Below, piece after piece: positions 8,050 through 17,488 of a stretch of 64,000 bases of DNA. A program made the position numbers and the translations under genes. The stretch's first letter is position 1. Each line of letters begins with the position of its first letter. The stretch comes from Nostoc sp. LEGE 12450 (GTDB taxonomy: Bacteria; Cyanobacteriota; Cyanobacteriia; Cyanobacteriales; Nostocaceae), in NCBI RefSeq assembly GCF_015206895.1, contig NZ_JADEXU010000013.1, positions 21,319-85,318 of the forward strand, read 5' to 3'. Below the pieces are notes generated by a model that was not told the DNA's origin, made no database searches, and worked only from the letters and a program-made list of their open reading frames with translations.

Positions 8050-9726
8050 ATGAACTCTTGTGATAATCAGAATCTGCCAGACAATCAACCATATAAAATT
8101 TACGAATTTAAAAAAACTAATCAGGAAAAAATCCCTGGTTATTTAGTAGTTAGTACTGCCAAACTGAACGTTGAGACAGAAGAACAGAATTCTAATAGAT
8201 ATTTATCATCAGTTGCTAATAAAAAGCTTTTTAATATCAATGATGGACAAGTTGAACCTTCAACCCAAGAGATGATTGAGAAAATTGCTAAAACTTTGGA
8301 ATCAAGCCCCGAACCAGAAATTATTATAAATATTCATGGATATAGTTCTACACCATCGGATACAGAGACAGGCTGCAAAAAGATTTATGAATACATTAAT
8401 ACGGCTATTCAGCAACCAAATAAGTATATTTTTATCGGATATAGATGGCCATCGGAAAATCCCATAAAAACGGATGAGTCTGGTTCTTTTGGGCAAAAGC
8501 TAATCAACGCACTTTCTTCTCTACCAACTTTACTAGCTATCAATTTAGCTCTGGGACTAACAATTAGTATATGGTCTACTATAGCTTTATTGTTCTTAAA
8601 TATTTTGAGTAATAGCGCTGTCCACTTTTTTACAGCGATGTTAATTTTATCTGGCATTGTATCTGCAATTATTTTTACATTAATTATTCTTAGGTTATCT
8701 ACTTATTTTCGTGATACTTATAGAGCTACTAATTACGGGGTTACAGATTTAGTTGAATTGATTAGACAGCTTGATTATACGGTAAAGCTACCTCGAAATA
8801 AACGGATTAAATTATCTTTTATTAGTCATAGTATGGGATGTTTTGTAGTTACAGATGTAATTCGTATTCTCTCTGATGTTTTTGATGTAAAATCTATTAA
8901 TAAAAAACCGGATTCGGATATTGGCAATGTATTTCGATTAGGCAGACTTGTGCTAGTTGCACCTGATATACCTGTAGAAAGTATCTTGCCAGGACGTGCT
9001 AATTTCCTTCGTTCTTCTTTACGTCGCTGCGAAGAAGCTTATATATTTTGTAATGAGGGAGACTTAGCGTTACGATTTACCTCTACTGCCGCAAATTATT
9101 TTAGTTTCCCAGCGCGAACTCGTATTAGTGGATACAGGCTTGGTAATATAACAGTTAAGCATTTCAACAATAAAAATGATTTAGTGGGTAACACACCCAG
9201 ATATGGAGTTGTTAATTTGCACAAGCAAGACTATGGCAAAGGTTATAGACTTGACAACCCTTATAAGTATTTAGAAATTCGTTCTTCTAGTAACGAACAT
9301 AGAAAACTTGAAGAGATAACTGCAATGTCAGAAGAGTCGATACAACCCGCAGATTTATTTACATATTTTGACTGTACAGATTATAAAGATGACCGGATGA
9401 ATCAGATCGGAATTGTTAGTTCTGCCATCCAAAAGCCAGCGATAAATTTTGGTAATTATATTCTCCTAACCTTGGCATTTATTCGGAAGTCTATTAACAA
9501 TAGAGATCCTCAAGGGATTGATACCCACACAGGCTATTTTGGAGGTGGTTTTAGTCAAAAAGCTATTTACGAATTAGCTTTTTTAGGATTTCAAGGATTT
9601 TTACGATCTTTGTCAATTGAAGGAGACGAATCTGAGCAAATTAGCGTTTTTTCTCAAAGATGCCAAGAAAAGCAAATTCAAGTGATTCTTGCGCCGCAAA
9701 TTTATCAACAAAAAACTCAACGTTAG
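8050..9726 (+). CDS. Membrane alpha/beta hydrolase, DUF900-like
   Basis: A 558-residue protein with an alpha/beta-hydrolase layout. IIINIHGYSS (about residues 95-104) is the oxyanion strand and turn, and LSFISHSMGCFVV carries the nucleophile Ser in a G/SHSMG elbow. LVLVAPDIP follows, as in DUF900 and related cyanobacterial hydrolases. Two strongly hydrophobic helices at about 155-220 lie between the first strand and the nucleophile, so the protein is likely membrane-bound with the catalytic part split by the hairpin. The C-terminal ~170 residues have no recognised motif. It is followed by a decayed integrase. The substrate is unknown; a lipid or ester is plausible given the membrane anchor. 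Confidence 0.72.
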   Translation: MNSCDNQNLPDNQPYKIYEFKKTNQEKIPGYLVVSTAKLNVETEEQNSNRYLSSVANKKLFNINDGQVEPSTQEMIEKIAKTLESSPEPEIIINIHGYSSTPSDTETGCKKIYEYINTAIQQPNKYIFIGYRWPSENPIKTDESGSFGQKLINALSSLPTLLAINLALGLTISIWSTIALLFLNILSNSAVHFFTAMLILSGIVSAIIFTLIILRLSTYFRDTYRATNYGVTDLVELIRQLDYTVKLPRNKRIKLSFISHSMGCFVVTDVIRILSDVFDVKSINKKPDSDIGNVFRLGRLVLVAPDIPVESILPGRANFLRSSLRRCEEAYIFCNEGDLALRFTSTAANYFSFPARTRISGYRLGNITVKHFNNKNDLVGNTPRYGVVNLHKQDYGKGYRLDNPYKYLEIRSSSNEHRKLEEITAMSEESIQPADLFTYFDCTDYKDDRMNQIGIVSSAIQKPAINFGNYILLTLAFIRKSINNRDPQGIDTHTGYFGGGFSQKAIYELAFLGFQGFLRSLSIEGDESEQISVFSQRCQEKQIQVILAPQIYQQKTQR

Positions 9727-9840
9727 ACAAGAGATTCCGAAATCATTGGTGATACGGGTTGGCAAACGCGACATCCTCAGTATTCAACCGATAGTATTTA
9801 ACCCAGACTTATTATCATTGGCAACAAGAAAAAGGCAGAA

Positions 9841-10015
9841 AGAAGACCAAGTACATTCCCAAGCAAATACTTGGGGTTATTCAAGAAGCAGAGTTCAAGA
9901 AGCGCCCACTTTCTGCGCCACACCCACGCGACGAAACGGAGCTTCTGATTTTGACTTGCAAGCAGATTTGGGCCATGCAACACCTGCAACAACTGCAAAG
10001 TACACTCACCATGTC
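9841..10015 (+). pseudogene. Tyrosine recombinase relic, frameshifted
   Basis: Two frames together restore the C-terminal core of a phage-type integrase. In the frame of 9841 the translation includes SAHFLRHTHATKRSF and then a stop; this is the HxLRHTHAT box with the catalytic His/Arg. One frame over, DLQADLGHATPATTAKYTH follows, the LGH..TT..YTH box that contains the second His and, as Tyr, the likely nucleophile. The frameshift falls between them at about 9945. Nothing upstream matches the N-terminal domain. This is a dead integrase fragment. Confidence 0.75.
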
Positions 10016-10090
10016 GGGTGTGTTGGGACTTCTCACGCACTGCACTCCGCTCAATCGCCTCCAGACCACAGGAGGTTTATCGCCGACAAC

Positions 10091-10160
10091 GCACTCAAGG
10101 ATACTTGAGCCTACGGAACACGATACCTGCGCCTGACGGAGCGATCGCATCCTTGAGTGC
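10091..10160. repeat. Inverted repeat hairpin
   Basis: gcactcaaggat at 10091-10102 pairs perfectly with atccttgagtgc at 10149-10160, with a HIP1 octamer in the right flank. It lies in the 600-bp non-coding stretch between the hydrolase and the haemagglutinin-type gene. No other gene is seen there. Confidence 0.55.
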
Positions 10161-10395
10161 CTTGGGGCATTTTTAGTTCAAGCGTACTATGAAAATCCCA
10201 CTCAAGTTTTGGGTGGGTGCGCTTATATTTGATGTACGTCAATCGCCTTCTAGGTTTGGAGTTTCGCACTGCGAACTAGTCTAAACTCCAGTAGCCAGGG
10301 ATGGAACCTCCAAGAAAATGGCTTGTGCTTCTCACTGCGTTATTCGCCATTTTGAGGCGATCGTTTCAAAACTATACCGTTTTGGGCAACCTAAA

Positions 10396-12945
10396 ATGCA
10401 AGGTATAAATAAAGGCTTGGCAATGACAACGAACTCTATTTGGTTGGGTCTGTGCGCTGGAATACTGCCGTTGATGGTAATGCCTGTGAGTGCCCAGGTA
10501 ACTCCTGATAGCAGTTTAAATACTACTGTCTCTCAAAGTGGCGATAACTTTACCATCACCAACGGTAATCGAGTTGGCAACAACCTCTTCCACAGCTTCA
10601 GCCAATTTTCAGTTCCCAGCAACGGCTCGGCTTTTTTCAACAATGCCGCAGATGTGCAAAATATCTTCAGTCGCATCACTGGAGGCAGTGTTTCCAACAT
10701 TGATGGTTTAATTAAAGCCAATGGTAGCGCTAATCTGTTTTTGCTCAATCCCAGTGGGATTATTTTCGGTGCGAATACCCAACTTAATATTGGCGGCTCC
10801 TTTTTTGGGACAACTGCTGAGAGCATTAAATTTAGCGATGGTGCTGAATTTAGCGCAATTAGTCCCCAAAAGGCTCCATTGTTGAGCATCAATGTTCCCA
10901 TTGGTTTGCAGATGGGTAGCAATCCAGGTGCGATTGCTGTTCAAGGGTCAGGACACAATGCTCAATTAGGCGACTCACTTCAGGTTTCTGGATTAAACCT
11001 CGGTACGAGAGGATTACAGTTGCAACCTGGAAAGATGCTGGCATTGCTGGGTGGGAATGTTGCCTTAGATGGAGGATTGCTCTCCGCACCCGGAGGGCCA
11101 ATAGAACTGGGTAGCATCACTAACGGCAACGTTGCTCTCAATTCCATCCCTGAAGGATTTGCGCTGAGTTATTCTAATGCTTCGAGTTTTGGCGATATTC
11201 AGATAACCCAACGAGCTTTAGCATCTACACGTGACCTCAGTGGGCAAAGGGGAGGAGCTATTCAAATTCAGGGTAAACACGTGAGTATCCGAGATGGTTC
11301 ACTGATATTAGTGCAAAATCGCAGCAACCAAACTGCTGGTGATATTGCAATCAATGCCACAGAGTCCCTCCAGATTATCGGCAAGTCTCCTGATTTTAAA
11401 AGTTCCAGCAGTTTAATTAATGAAACTATATCCCCAGGTGCAGCAGGGAATATTATCGTTACCACCCCACAGTTGAATATTGACGGGGGTGGGTATATCT
11501 TAAACCGTACCTTTAGCACAGCACCAGGTGGCAATATTGCAATAAATACTAATGAAATGCGGGTGAATGGTTTTGCATTTGGCGATCCTTCTCCTTTTCG
11601 AGCAGTCAGCCAGATATTAGCCGCTTCCTATGGGGCTGGAAAAGGTGGAGATGTCAATATTTCAACTCAAAACCTGTCTATTTTAGCTGGCGGCAATATA
11701 GCAGCAAGACCCTACAGTTTCGGTAATGGCGGCGATCTCATCGTTAAGGCAGATACAATTCAGGTGACAAATGAGGGAGCGCCAAAGGGTTTGTATTTTA
11801 GTCTGTTGTCTACTGCCACATTTGGGTTTGGTAATGCAGGGGATTTGAAAATCGATACCCGCAAGCTGTCGGTTCAAGCTGGCGGCAGAGTGTCAGCTTC
11901 TAGCATAGTTATAGGAAATGCGGGTTCACTGACTATCAATGCGTCTGAATCGATTGATGTGAATGGTGTCAAAGATGCACAAAATCCCAGCTATATTGGT
12001 ACGGCAGTTCGTCCTGTTTTTGGATTTTCCAGCGCTACTTCAGGTAACACCACGATTAACACCCCACTTCTTAATATCAGTAATGGTGCAACAGTTTTTG
12101 TCCAAAACCTTGGCTCCGGTAAAGCTGGTACTTTAAACATTCAGGCGAATACCCTACGACTCGACAATGGGGCCAGCATTTCAGCATCCACAAGAGCAGG
12201 CGGTGGTGGTAACACTAATTTACAACTGCGGGATCTACTACTGATGCGTCATGGTAGCTTTATCAGTGCAGAAGCAGGGGGCAGTGGTAATGGTGGCAAT
12301 ATCACGCTTAATGCTCCGAACATCGTGGGTTTAGAAAACAGTGACATTATTGCCAATGCAGTCCAAGGAAAAGGTGGCAATATTCAAATCACTACCCAAG
12401 GAATTATTGGGCTGAAATATCGTCCTCAACTGACTCCCGAAAACGATATCACTGCCAGTTCCCAGTTTGGAGTCAACGGTACGGTTCAAGTTAATAATAT
12501 TGGTGTCGATCCCAATTCGGGCTTAGTGGAACTACCAGCGAATGTCACTGATTCATCCCAGCAAATAGCTAGTGGTTGTTCTGCAAATCAAGGCAGTCGA
12601 TTTGTAGCAACGGGAAGAGGTGGTGTACCGCAAAATCCTAATCAAGAAGTGACGAGCGATCGCACTTGGTCTGATATCCGCGATATCTCTGCATACCGTA
12701 AAAATAGCGAAATCACGACACAACTTCCAACTACCCCAGAAACTCTCCTCCAAGCCACAGGTTGGGGACGCAATGCTCAAGGCAAAATCGAGTTAGTTGC
12801 AAATCAACCTTCTACAAGAATACAACCATCTTTAACCTGTGCCGTACTTCCTAAGAAAAATTTAGGTCAGATCCCCAATTTTTTCAAAAATTCTGCGATC
12901 ACACAGCTATCAATTGTTGCCGATCTATATACATCGAAATTATAG
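10396..12945 (+). CDS. Filamentous haemagglutinin-type secreted protein
   Basis: An 849-residue protein from the ATG at 10396 (a later ATG at 10423 is also possible; the GTG/ATG-rich region upstream to 10318 reads as a spurious extension). A Sec signal, SIWLGLCAGILPLMVMPVSAQ, is followed by the two-partner-secretion N-terminal domain: NLFHSFSQFSVPSNGSAFF, ANLFLLNPSGIIFG with the NPxG hairpin, and NIGGSFFGTTAESI. The remainder is a long beta-helix of short Gly/Asn-rich repeats (GNAGDL, GGNIxIxT), ending in the cyanobacterial tail CSANQGSRFVATGRGGVPQNP...SDRTWSDIRD. It is expected to be exported by a TpsB/Omp85-type pore, not encoded here. A relic of a paralogous C-terminus lies at 37770. Confidence 0.9.
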   Translation: MQGINKGLAMTTNSIWLGLCAGILPLMVMPVSAQVTPDSSLNTTVSQSGDNFTITNGNRVGNNLFHSFSQFSVPSNGSAFFNNAADVQNIFSRITGGSVSNIDGLIKANGSANLFLLNPSGIIFGANTQLNIGGSFFGTTAESIKFSDGAEFSAISPQKAPLLSINVPIGLQMGSNPGAIAVQGSGHNAQLGDSLQVSGLNLGTRGLQLQPGKMLALLGGNVALDGGLLSAPGGPIELGSITNGNVALNSIPEGFALSYSNASSFGDIQITQRALASTRDLSGQRGGAIQIQGKHVSIRDGSLILVQNRSNQTAGDIAINATESLQIIGKSPDFKSSSSLINETISPGAAGNIIVTTPQLNIDGGGYILNRTFSTAPGGNIAINTNEMRVNGFAFGDPSPFRAVSQILAASYGAGKGGDVNISTQNLSILAGGNIAARPYSFGNGGDLIVKADTIQVTNEGAPKGLYFSLLSTATFGFGNAGDLKIDTRKLSVQAGGRVSASSIVIGNAGSLTINASESIDVNGVKDAQNPSYIGTAVRPVFGFSSATSGNTTINTPLLNISNGATVFVQNLGSGKAGTLNIQANTLRLDNGASISASTRAGGGGNTNLQLRDLLLMRHGSFISAEAGGSGNGGNITLNAPNIVGLENSDIIANAVQGKGGNIQITTQGIIGLKYRPQLTPENDITASSQFGVNGTVQVNNIGVDPNSGLVELPANVTDSSQQIASGCSANQGSRFVATGRGGVPQNPNQEVTSDRTWSDIRDISAYRKNSEITTQLPTTPETLLQATGWGRNAQGKIELVANQPSTRIQPSLTCAVLPKKNLGQIPNFFKNSAITQLSIVADLYTSKL

Positions 12946-13029
12946 AGCTAGGGAGGATAAGTTTACTTATCTTTTAATTCCTTATACTGTGAAAAATTTT
13001 TATTTTGTAACAACTAAATCACATCAATT

Positions 13030-14328
13030 ATGCTCGAACCTATTTTGAAGTCAATACATATTCTTTTGGTAGATGACAATCCCAATAATCTCAAAGTGCT
13101 ATCACAAGCAATTCAGGGATGTGGTTGGAAAATACTCATGGCAACCGATGGAGAATCGGCCATTGAACAAGCAGAATACTCTGATCCCAACCTCATTCTC
13201 CTGGATGTAATGATGCCGGATATTGATGGATTTGAAATTTGCCGCCGACTGAAAGCCAATTTTCTAACTAAGAATATTCCGGTCATTTTTATGACTGCTT
13301 TATGCGATGCCACAGATAAAGTAAAAGGACTAGAAATTGGTGCAGTTGATTACATTACGAAACCTTTTCGAAAAGAAGAAGTCATTGCTCGATTAAAGTT
13401 ACATTTGAACATCTCCCATCTTACCCGTACTCTCGAACAAAGAGTGGAAGAACGCACCATAGAATTAACTCAATCTCTACAAAGGTTACAAAATACCCAA
13501 CTACAACTAATTCAAAGTGAGAAAATGTCCACTCTTGGACAACTTGTTGCAGGTATAGGTCATGAGATTAATAACCCAATTGGTTTTATTAGTGGAAGTT
13601 GCTCTCATATTGAAGAATATATGAATGATCTCCTGCGTTTGGTGAATCTCCAACAGCAAAAGTTACCACACCCAGACCCGGAAATTGAAGAACTCATTGA
13701 AGAAATTGACTTAGAATATCTGGCTAAAGATTTACCAAAAATTATGGAATCAATGCACCAGGGAATCGATCGTCTTAAGGACATTAGCCTCTCTCTAAGA
13801 ACCTTTGCTCGATCCGATATTTTATCTCTGGTCGAGTTTCAGATTCATGAAGGAATTGATAGTACCTTAATGCTCTTAAAACATCGACTCAAAAACCAAG
13901 GAGACCGCCCGACAATCGAGGTTATCAAAAAATATGGGGTGCTACCTCTAATTACTTGCTATCCTGGTCAATTAAATCAAGTATTTATGAATTTAATAGC
14001 AAATGCTATAGATGCATTGGATGAATCAAATACAGGTCGGAATTTTGAGGAAATTAAAGCTAATCCTAACCGAATTACAATTACCACTTCCTTGAAAGAG
14101 TTAAATGTTGAGGTGAAAATTGCTGATAATGGAATTGGCATGAGCGAATCAGTCAAACAAAAAATATTTGACCACTTGTTTACTACCAAAAGTGTTGGTA
14201 AAGGTACAGGATTAGGGCTGGCGATCGCCCGACAAATTATAGTGGAAAAACATGGTGGTTCAATCGATTGCAACTCTTCTACAGAGCAAGGTACAGAATT
14301 TGTGATCTTAATTCCAGTTCGACAGTAA
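13030..14328 (+). CDS. Response regulator-histidine kinase fusion
   Basis: A 432-residue two-component protein. An N-terminal REC domain (about 9-125) has the acidic pair DDN and phosphoacceptor Asp59 (LLDVMMPD), followed by ITKPF with its conserved Lys. A coiled coil (TLEQRVEERTIELTQSLQRL) leads to a HisKA domain with His178 in GHEINNP, then a HATPase domain with the N box (FMNLIANAIDAL), G1 (ADNGIGM) and G2 (GKGTGLGLAIARQI). There is no transmembrane segment, so it is a cytoplasmic kinase that receives phosphate or a partner signal through REC. This order is common in Nostoc. Target and input are not visible; no partner regulator is adjacent. Confidence 0.93.
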   Translation: MLEPILKSIHILLVDDNPNNLKVLSQAIQGCGWKILMATDGESAIEQAEYSDPNLILLDVMMPDIDGFEICRRLKANFLTKNIPVIFMTALCDATDKVKGLEIGAVDYITKPFRKEEVIARLKLHLNISHLTRTLEQRVEERTIELTQSLQRLQNTQLQLIQSEKMSTLGQLVAGIGHEINNPIGFISGSCSHIEEYMNDLLRLVNLQQQKLPHPDPEIEELIEEIDLEYLAKDLPKIMESMHQGIDRLKDISLSLRTFARSDILSLVEFQIHEGIDSTLMLLKHRLKNQGDRPTIEVIKKYGVLPLITCYPGQLNQVFMNLIANAIDALDESNTGRNFEEIKANPNRITITTSLKELNVEVKIADNGIGMSESVKQKIFDHLFTTKSVGKGTGLGLAIARQIIVEKHGGSIDCNSSTEQGTEFVILIPVRQ

Positions 14329-14590
14329 GCGGGAAAAACAAGTCATGTATACTGAATAACTGGTGTGGCAATGCCAGAACAAATTCAAATTAACCGGCGT
14401 AGAAACTGGAATGCTACCAGAGAAGCAACTTACCAAGGAATTGGTCAACGCGACTCGCTCAAAGCCAACGTTACTGAACAAGGTGAGAAGCTGCTAGGTG
14501 GTAAACACATCCAAGGAAAGCTGATGAGTAAGGTAGTCAACCTACTGTTCCAAGAATTGTGTAAAGTGATTCACGTGGCCTGATATTAAT

Positions 14591-14614
14591 AACCCTTCAT
14601 CCAAATGAAGGGTT
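14591..14614 (+). terminator. Rho-independent terminator candidate
   Basis: Perfect 10-bp stem (aacccttcat / atgaagggtt) with a four-base loop and a following tttt. It would end transcription coming from the kinase gene. Its right arm contains the ATG at 14605, so that ATG is unlikely to start the next gene. Confidence 0.7.
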
Positions 14615-14664
14615 TTAAAGCCCAAACTTTCAGTTACCCTGAAGAAAGTTATGAGGACGCAAAT

Positions 14665-16149
14665 ATGACTGACAAAAATCGTTCTCAATGGGACTTAGGC
14701 AGGTTTCTCGAAACCCTGACTTACTTTGAGGTAATTCCTTTCCTTAACTGGGTACAGCAGTTAATCCAAGGCCGTCCAAAGGATAATCAAGATAGACCCA
14801 ATGGAGGGAGAAACGTGGGTGTAATACTTGTCGCAGGTGCAACAGGTGGTGTAGGTAAACGAGTGGTGCAGCGATCGCTCCAACGGGGTTATAAAGTTCG
14901 CGCCCTAGTTCGAGACATTGACAAAGCACGGTCAATTCTAGGTAACGATATAGACTTAGTAGTTGCGGATATCACAAAACCAGAAACTTTAACTCCTTTA
15001 GTTATGGCTGATATCCAAGCTCTAATTTGCTGCACAGCAGTGCGCGTGCAGCCAGTTGAGGGAGACACAGCCGATAGAGCCAAATATTATCAAGGTGTTA
15101 AATTTTACCAGCCAGAAATTGTTGGCGACACCCCAGAAAATGTAGAATATCAAGGTGTCAAAAACTTAGTCCAAGCGGCCGCAAAATATCTACCCCAAGC
15201 AAACGAAAAACCGATATTTGATTTCACCAAGCCATCAACAGAATTAAAAGATAACTGGGGGGCGTTGGATGATGTCGTCATGGGTGGCGTGAGTGCCAGT
15301 AATATCCAATTAGTGGAAAATACAGCTTTGTTTGCTGGTAATGTCTCCACCGCTAACTCTGGCGGATTTGCATCTGTTAGAACTAAGAATTTTGATCCCC
15401 CCTTCAACTTATCTGGTTATGAAGGTGTTAAATTGCACATCAAAGGTGATGGACAACGTTATAAAATCTTCCTACGAACAGATACAAAATGGGATGGCAT
15501 TGGCTACAGCTATTCTTTTGACACAGTAGCTAATACTTGGATAGATGTTCACATTCCCTTTGCAGATTTGATTCCCGTCTTTCGGGCAAAAGTTGTCAAA
15601 GATGCGCCGCCTATTGAGGAGACTAGAATTTGTTCATTCCAATTGATGTTGAGCAAATTTGAATATGATGGGGCTTTGAATCCCAAATTTTCCCCTGGTG
15701 GTTTTACTTTGCAATTGGAATCAATTAAAGCTTACGGCGGTACAACTTTACCACAATTTATCCTAGTCAGTTCAGCAGGCGTAACTCGTCCCGGCCGCCC
15801 TGGCATTAATTTAGATGAAGAACCGCCGGCAGTGAAATTAAATGACCAATTAGGAGGAATTCTAACTTGGAAATTGAAGGGAGAAGATAGTTTAAGAGAA
15901 AGCGGAGTTCCTTATACGATTATTAGACCTTGTGCTTTAACTGAGGAACCAGGTGGTAAAGAATTAATATTGGAGCAAGGCGATAATATTAAGGGCAAAA
16001 TCAGCCGTGAGGATGTGGCAGAAATTTGCGTGCAAGCGCTAAAAATAGCGAAAGCTTGTAATGTCACCTTTGAGGTAAAACAGGCAGACAATACTGTTAA
16101 CTCTATCGATTGGCAGAAGCTATTTTCTAATTTAGTAAAGGATAAATAA
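14665..16149 (+). CDS. Atypical SDR with inserted CIA30 domain
   Basis: A 494-residue protein from the ATG at 14665, preceded by a gagga ribosome-binding site; the earlier in-frame ATG at 14605 lies in a terminator stem. A Rossmann NAD(P)-binding fold starts at residue ~53 with GATGGVGKRVV. It is interrupted at ~182-355 by a CIA30 domain (complex I intermediate-associated protein 30; FDFTKPS..W..LDDVVMGGVSAS, then FASVRTKNF). It then resumes as an NmrA-like SDR (FILVSSAGVTRPGRP, SGVPYTIIRPCAL). This fused architecture is known in cyanobacteria and plants. A role in assembly or repair of NDH-1 or photosynthetic complexes is inferred from CIA30, not shown. Confidence 0.88.
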   Translation: MTDKNRSQWDLGRFLETLTYFEVIPFLNWVQQLIQGRPKDNQDRPNGGRNVGVILVAGATGGVGKRVVQRSLQRGYKVRALVRDIDKARSILGNDIDLVVADITKPETLTPLVMADIQALICCTAVRVQPVEGDTADRAKYYQGVKFYQPEIVGDTPENVEYQGVKNLVQAAAKYLPQANEKPIFDFTKPSTELKDNWGALDDVVMGGVSASNIQLVENTALFAGNVSTANSGGFASVRTKNFDPPFNLSGYEGVKLHIKGDGQRYKIFLRTDTKWDGIGYSYSFDTVANTWIDVHIPFADLIPVFRAKVVKDAPPIEETRICSFQLMLSKFEYDGALNPKFSPGGFTLQLESIKAYGGTTLPQFILVSSAGVTRPGRPGINLDEEPPAVKLNDQLGGILTWKLKGEDSLRESGVPYTIIRPCALTEEPGGKELILEQGDNIKGKISREDVAEICVQALKIAKACNVTFEVKQADNTVNSIDWQKLFSNLVKDK

Positions 16150-16212
16150 GTTAAGTGGCTATAGATTTATACTCTGTAGCCATACCAAAAGATATTGTCT
16201 AAATAGACTGTT

Positions 16213-16560
16213 ATGAAACAAATCCAAGTGCTAATAGTTGCCGGGATTTTAGCAACTATTATCTGGGGTGGATTATTTGGAAACACTGCTTTATCGCAGC
16301 AAGTGGAGTCCCGCATCAGCAATCTGGAAGCGGACTTTAATCGTGTGGAGTCACGATTAAACCAAATAGAGTCTCAACTTGGTCAAGGTCGCCAATCTCA
16401 ATCTCGAAGAACGACACTTACCCCACGACAGTCAAGTGGTTCCAGAGGAAATTTATCACAGCAAGATCCGATGTTTGATCGGCTGGCAACTTTGGTGGTT
16501 GAATTGAAGCAACAAGTCAATAAATTAGAGGGGCGAGTTTCTAAATTAGAAAATCGCTGA
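16213..16560 (+). CDS. Small exported coiled-coil protein
   Basis: A 115-residue protein of no recognised family. The first ~28 residues (KQIQVLIVAGILATIIWGGLFGNTALSQ) look like a signal peptide or anchor. Heptad-rich segments follow (VESRISNLEADFNRVESRLNQIESQL and LVVELKQQVNKLEGRVSKLEN), separated by a Ser/Arg/Gln-rich linker. It is probably periplasmic or membrane-anchored and oligomeric. It sits 63 bp after the SDR/CIA30 gene on the same strand and may share its transcript. Confidence 0.75.
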   Translation: MKQIQVLIVAGILATIIWGGLFGNTALSQQVESRISNLEADFNRVESRLNQIESQLGQGRQSQSRRTTLTPRQSSGSRGNLSQQDPMFDRLATLVVELKQQVNKLEGRVSKLENR

Positions 16561-16624
16561 GTACTTAAATTATTCTATCTAGTTTTCATAACTTAACCTT
16601 TGTCTTTAACACCTTATGCTGTGA

Positions 16625-17443
16625 TTACAGAGTGTAAGCTGGCTTCAATTTCCACAGGAAGTTAAGCATGGCTGAAATCACAGTATCTGGCGACTCAATT
16701 AAGAAGCCATGACCCCCACCTTCGAGAACTACAAGTTCAGCGTTAGGAATGCCTTGAGCAAGTTGCTGGGAAAATTTTAGGGGGGTGAGAATGTCTTGTT
16801 TGCCAACTAGAACTAGGGTAGGACAATGAATTTTTTGAAGGCGATCTGTTGTGTCAAAGTCAAGCATAGCTTGGCTGTGATGATAGAGTGAATGAGTCGC
16901 TGGCGGGAAAGGATATCTGATTGCAAATTCGATCAGACCTTCGATCATGCCAGGAACCGAGTAGAAGCTATCTGTAAATATCCAGGGTAATACGACTTTT
17001 TCATAAAGTTTCAGGTCTACATTAGCGCAGAGTTCGCCCCAAGTCTCAATGATACTGTTGAATAATCCATCGCCTTTTGCCAGTGACGAAAGTAGCATTA
17101 GACTTTGCACTTTTTCAGGATGTGCTAACACTAACTCTTGAGCTATCTGACCTCCCATTGAATGACCTACTAGATGCACCTTATCGATCGCAAGATGATT
17201 GAGCAATGCTGCAACGTCATTAGCCATTTGCTTCAGACTATAGGGGCTTTCGGGAGCGGAACTTCGCCCCATACCTCGGTTATCTAAGCGAATAACTTGA
17301 TACTGCGAAATCAGCGATGGCATAATCAACGACCAATAGGCATGATCGCAAAGGAAGCCAGCTATTAATAGCAAAGGCTCACCCTTTCCCTTAATGTCGT
17401 AGAACAAATCAATCCCATTAACCTGAAGCTTTGGCATAGTCAA
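16625..17443 (-). CDS. Alpha/beta hydrolase
   Basis: A 272-residue soluble alpha/beta hydrolase. The oxyanion region is LLIAGFLCDHAYW, RLDNRGMGRSSAP is the typical strand-4 turn, and the nucleophile is Ser95 in GHSMGGQ. The acid probably comes from LVGKQDILTPL and the general-base His from GGGHGFLIESPD. It resembles 3-oxoadipate enol-lactonase and haloperoxidase-type hydrolases, but the substrate cannot be assigned. It is the last gene of a minus-strand trio, 45 bp after the AhpD-like gene. The association of such a hydrolase with a carboxymuconolactone decarboxylase-family gene is common, hence the pcaD/pcaC-like flavour, although no aromatic-degradation genes are nearby. Confidence 0.88.
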   Translation of the reverse strand: MTMPKLQVNGIDLFYDIKGKGEPLLLIAGFLCDHAYWSLIMPSLISQYQVIRLDNRGMGRSSAPESPYSLKQMANDVAALLNHLAIDKVHLVGHSMGGQIAQELVLAHPEKVQSLMLLSSLAKGDGLFNSIIETWGELCANVDLKLYEKVVLPWIFTDSFYSVPGMIEGLIEFAIRYPFPPATHSLYHHSQAMLDFDTTDRLQKIHCPTLVLVGKQDILTPLKFSQQLAQGIPNAELVVLEGGGHGFLIESPDTVISAMLNFLWKLKPAYTL

Positions 17444-17488
17444 TAATTCTGCTAAACCCGATCTGAAGTAGGGATCGACAACGCTACA

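Noticed and set aside
10318..10395. Longer N-terminus of the haemagglutinin-type protein
   Set aside because: It would place about 26-35 non-hydrophobic residues before the signal peptide.
14365..14583. 72-codon open frame after the histidine kinase
   Set aside because: Composition is unnatural and the frame has no family features; a neighbouring frame reads ETGMLPEKQLTKELVNA, which looks like a relic instead.
14605..14665. Upstream ATG as start of the SDR/CIA30 gene
   Set aside because: It lies in the right arm of a terminator stem; the ATG at 14665 has a ribosome-binding site.
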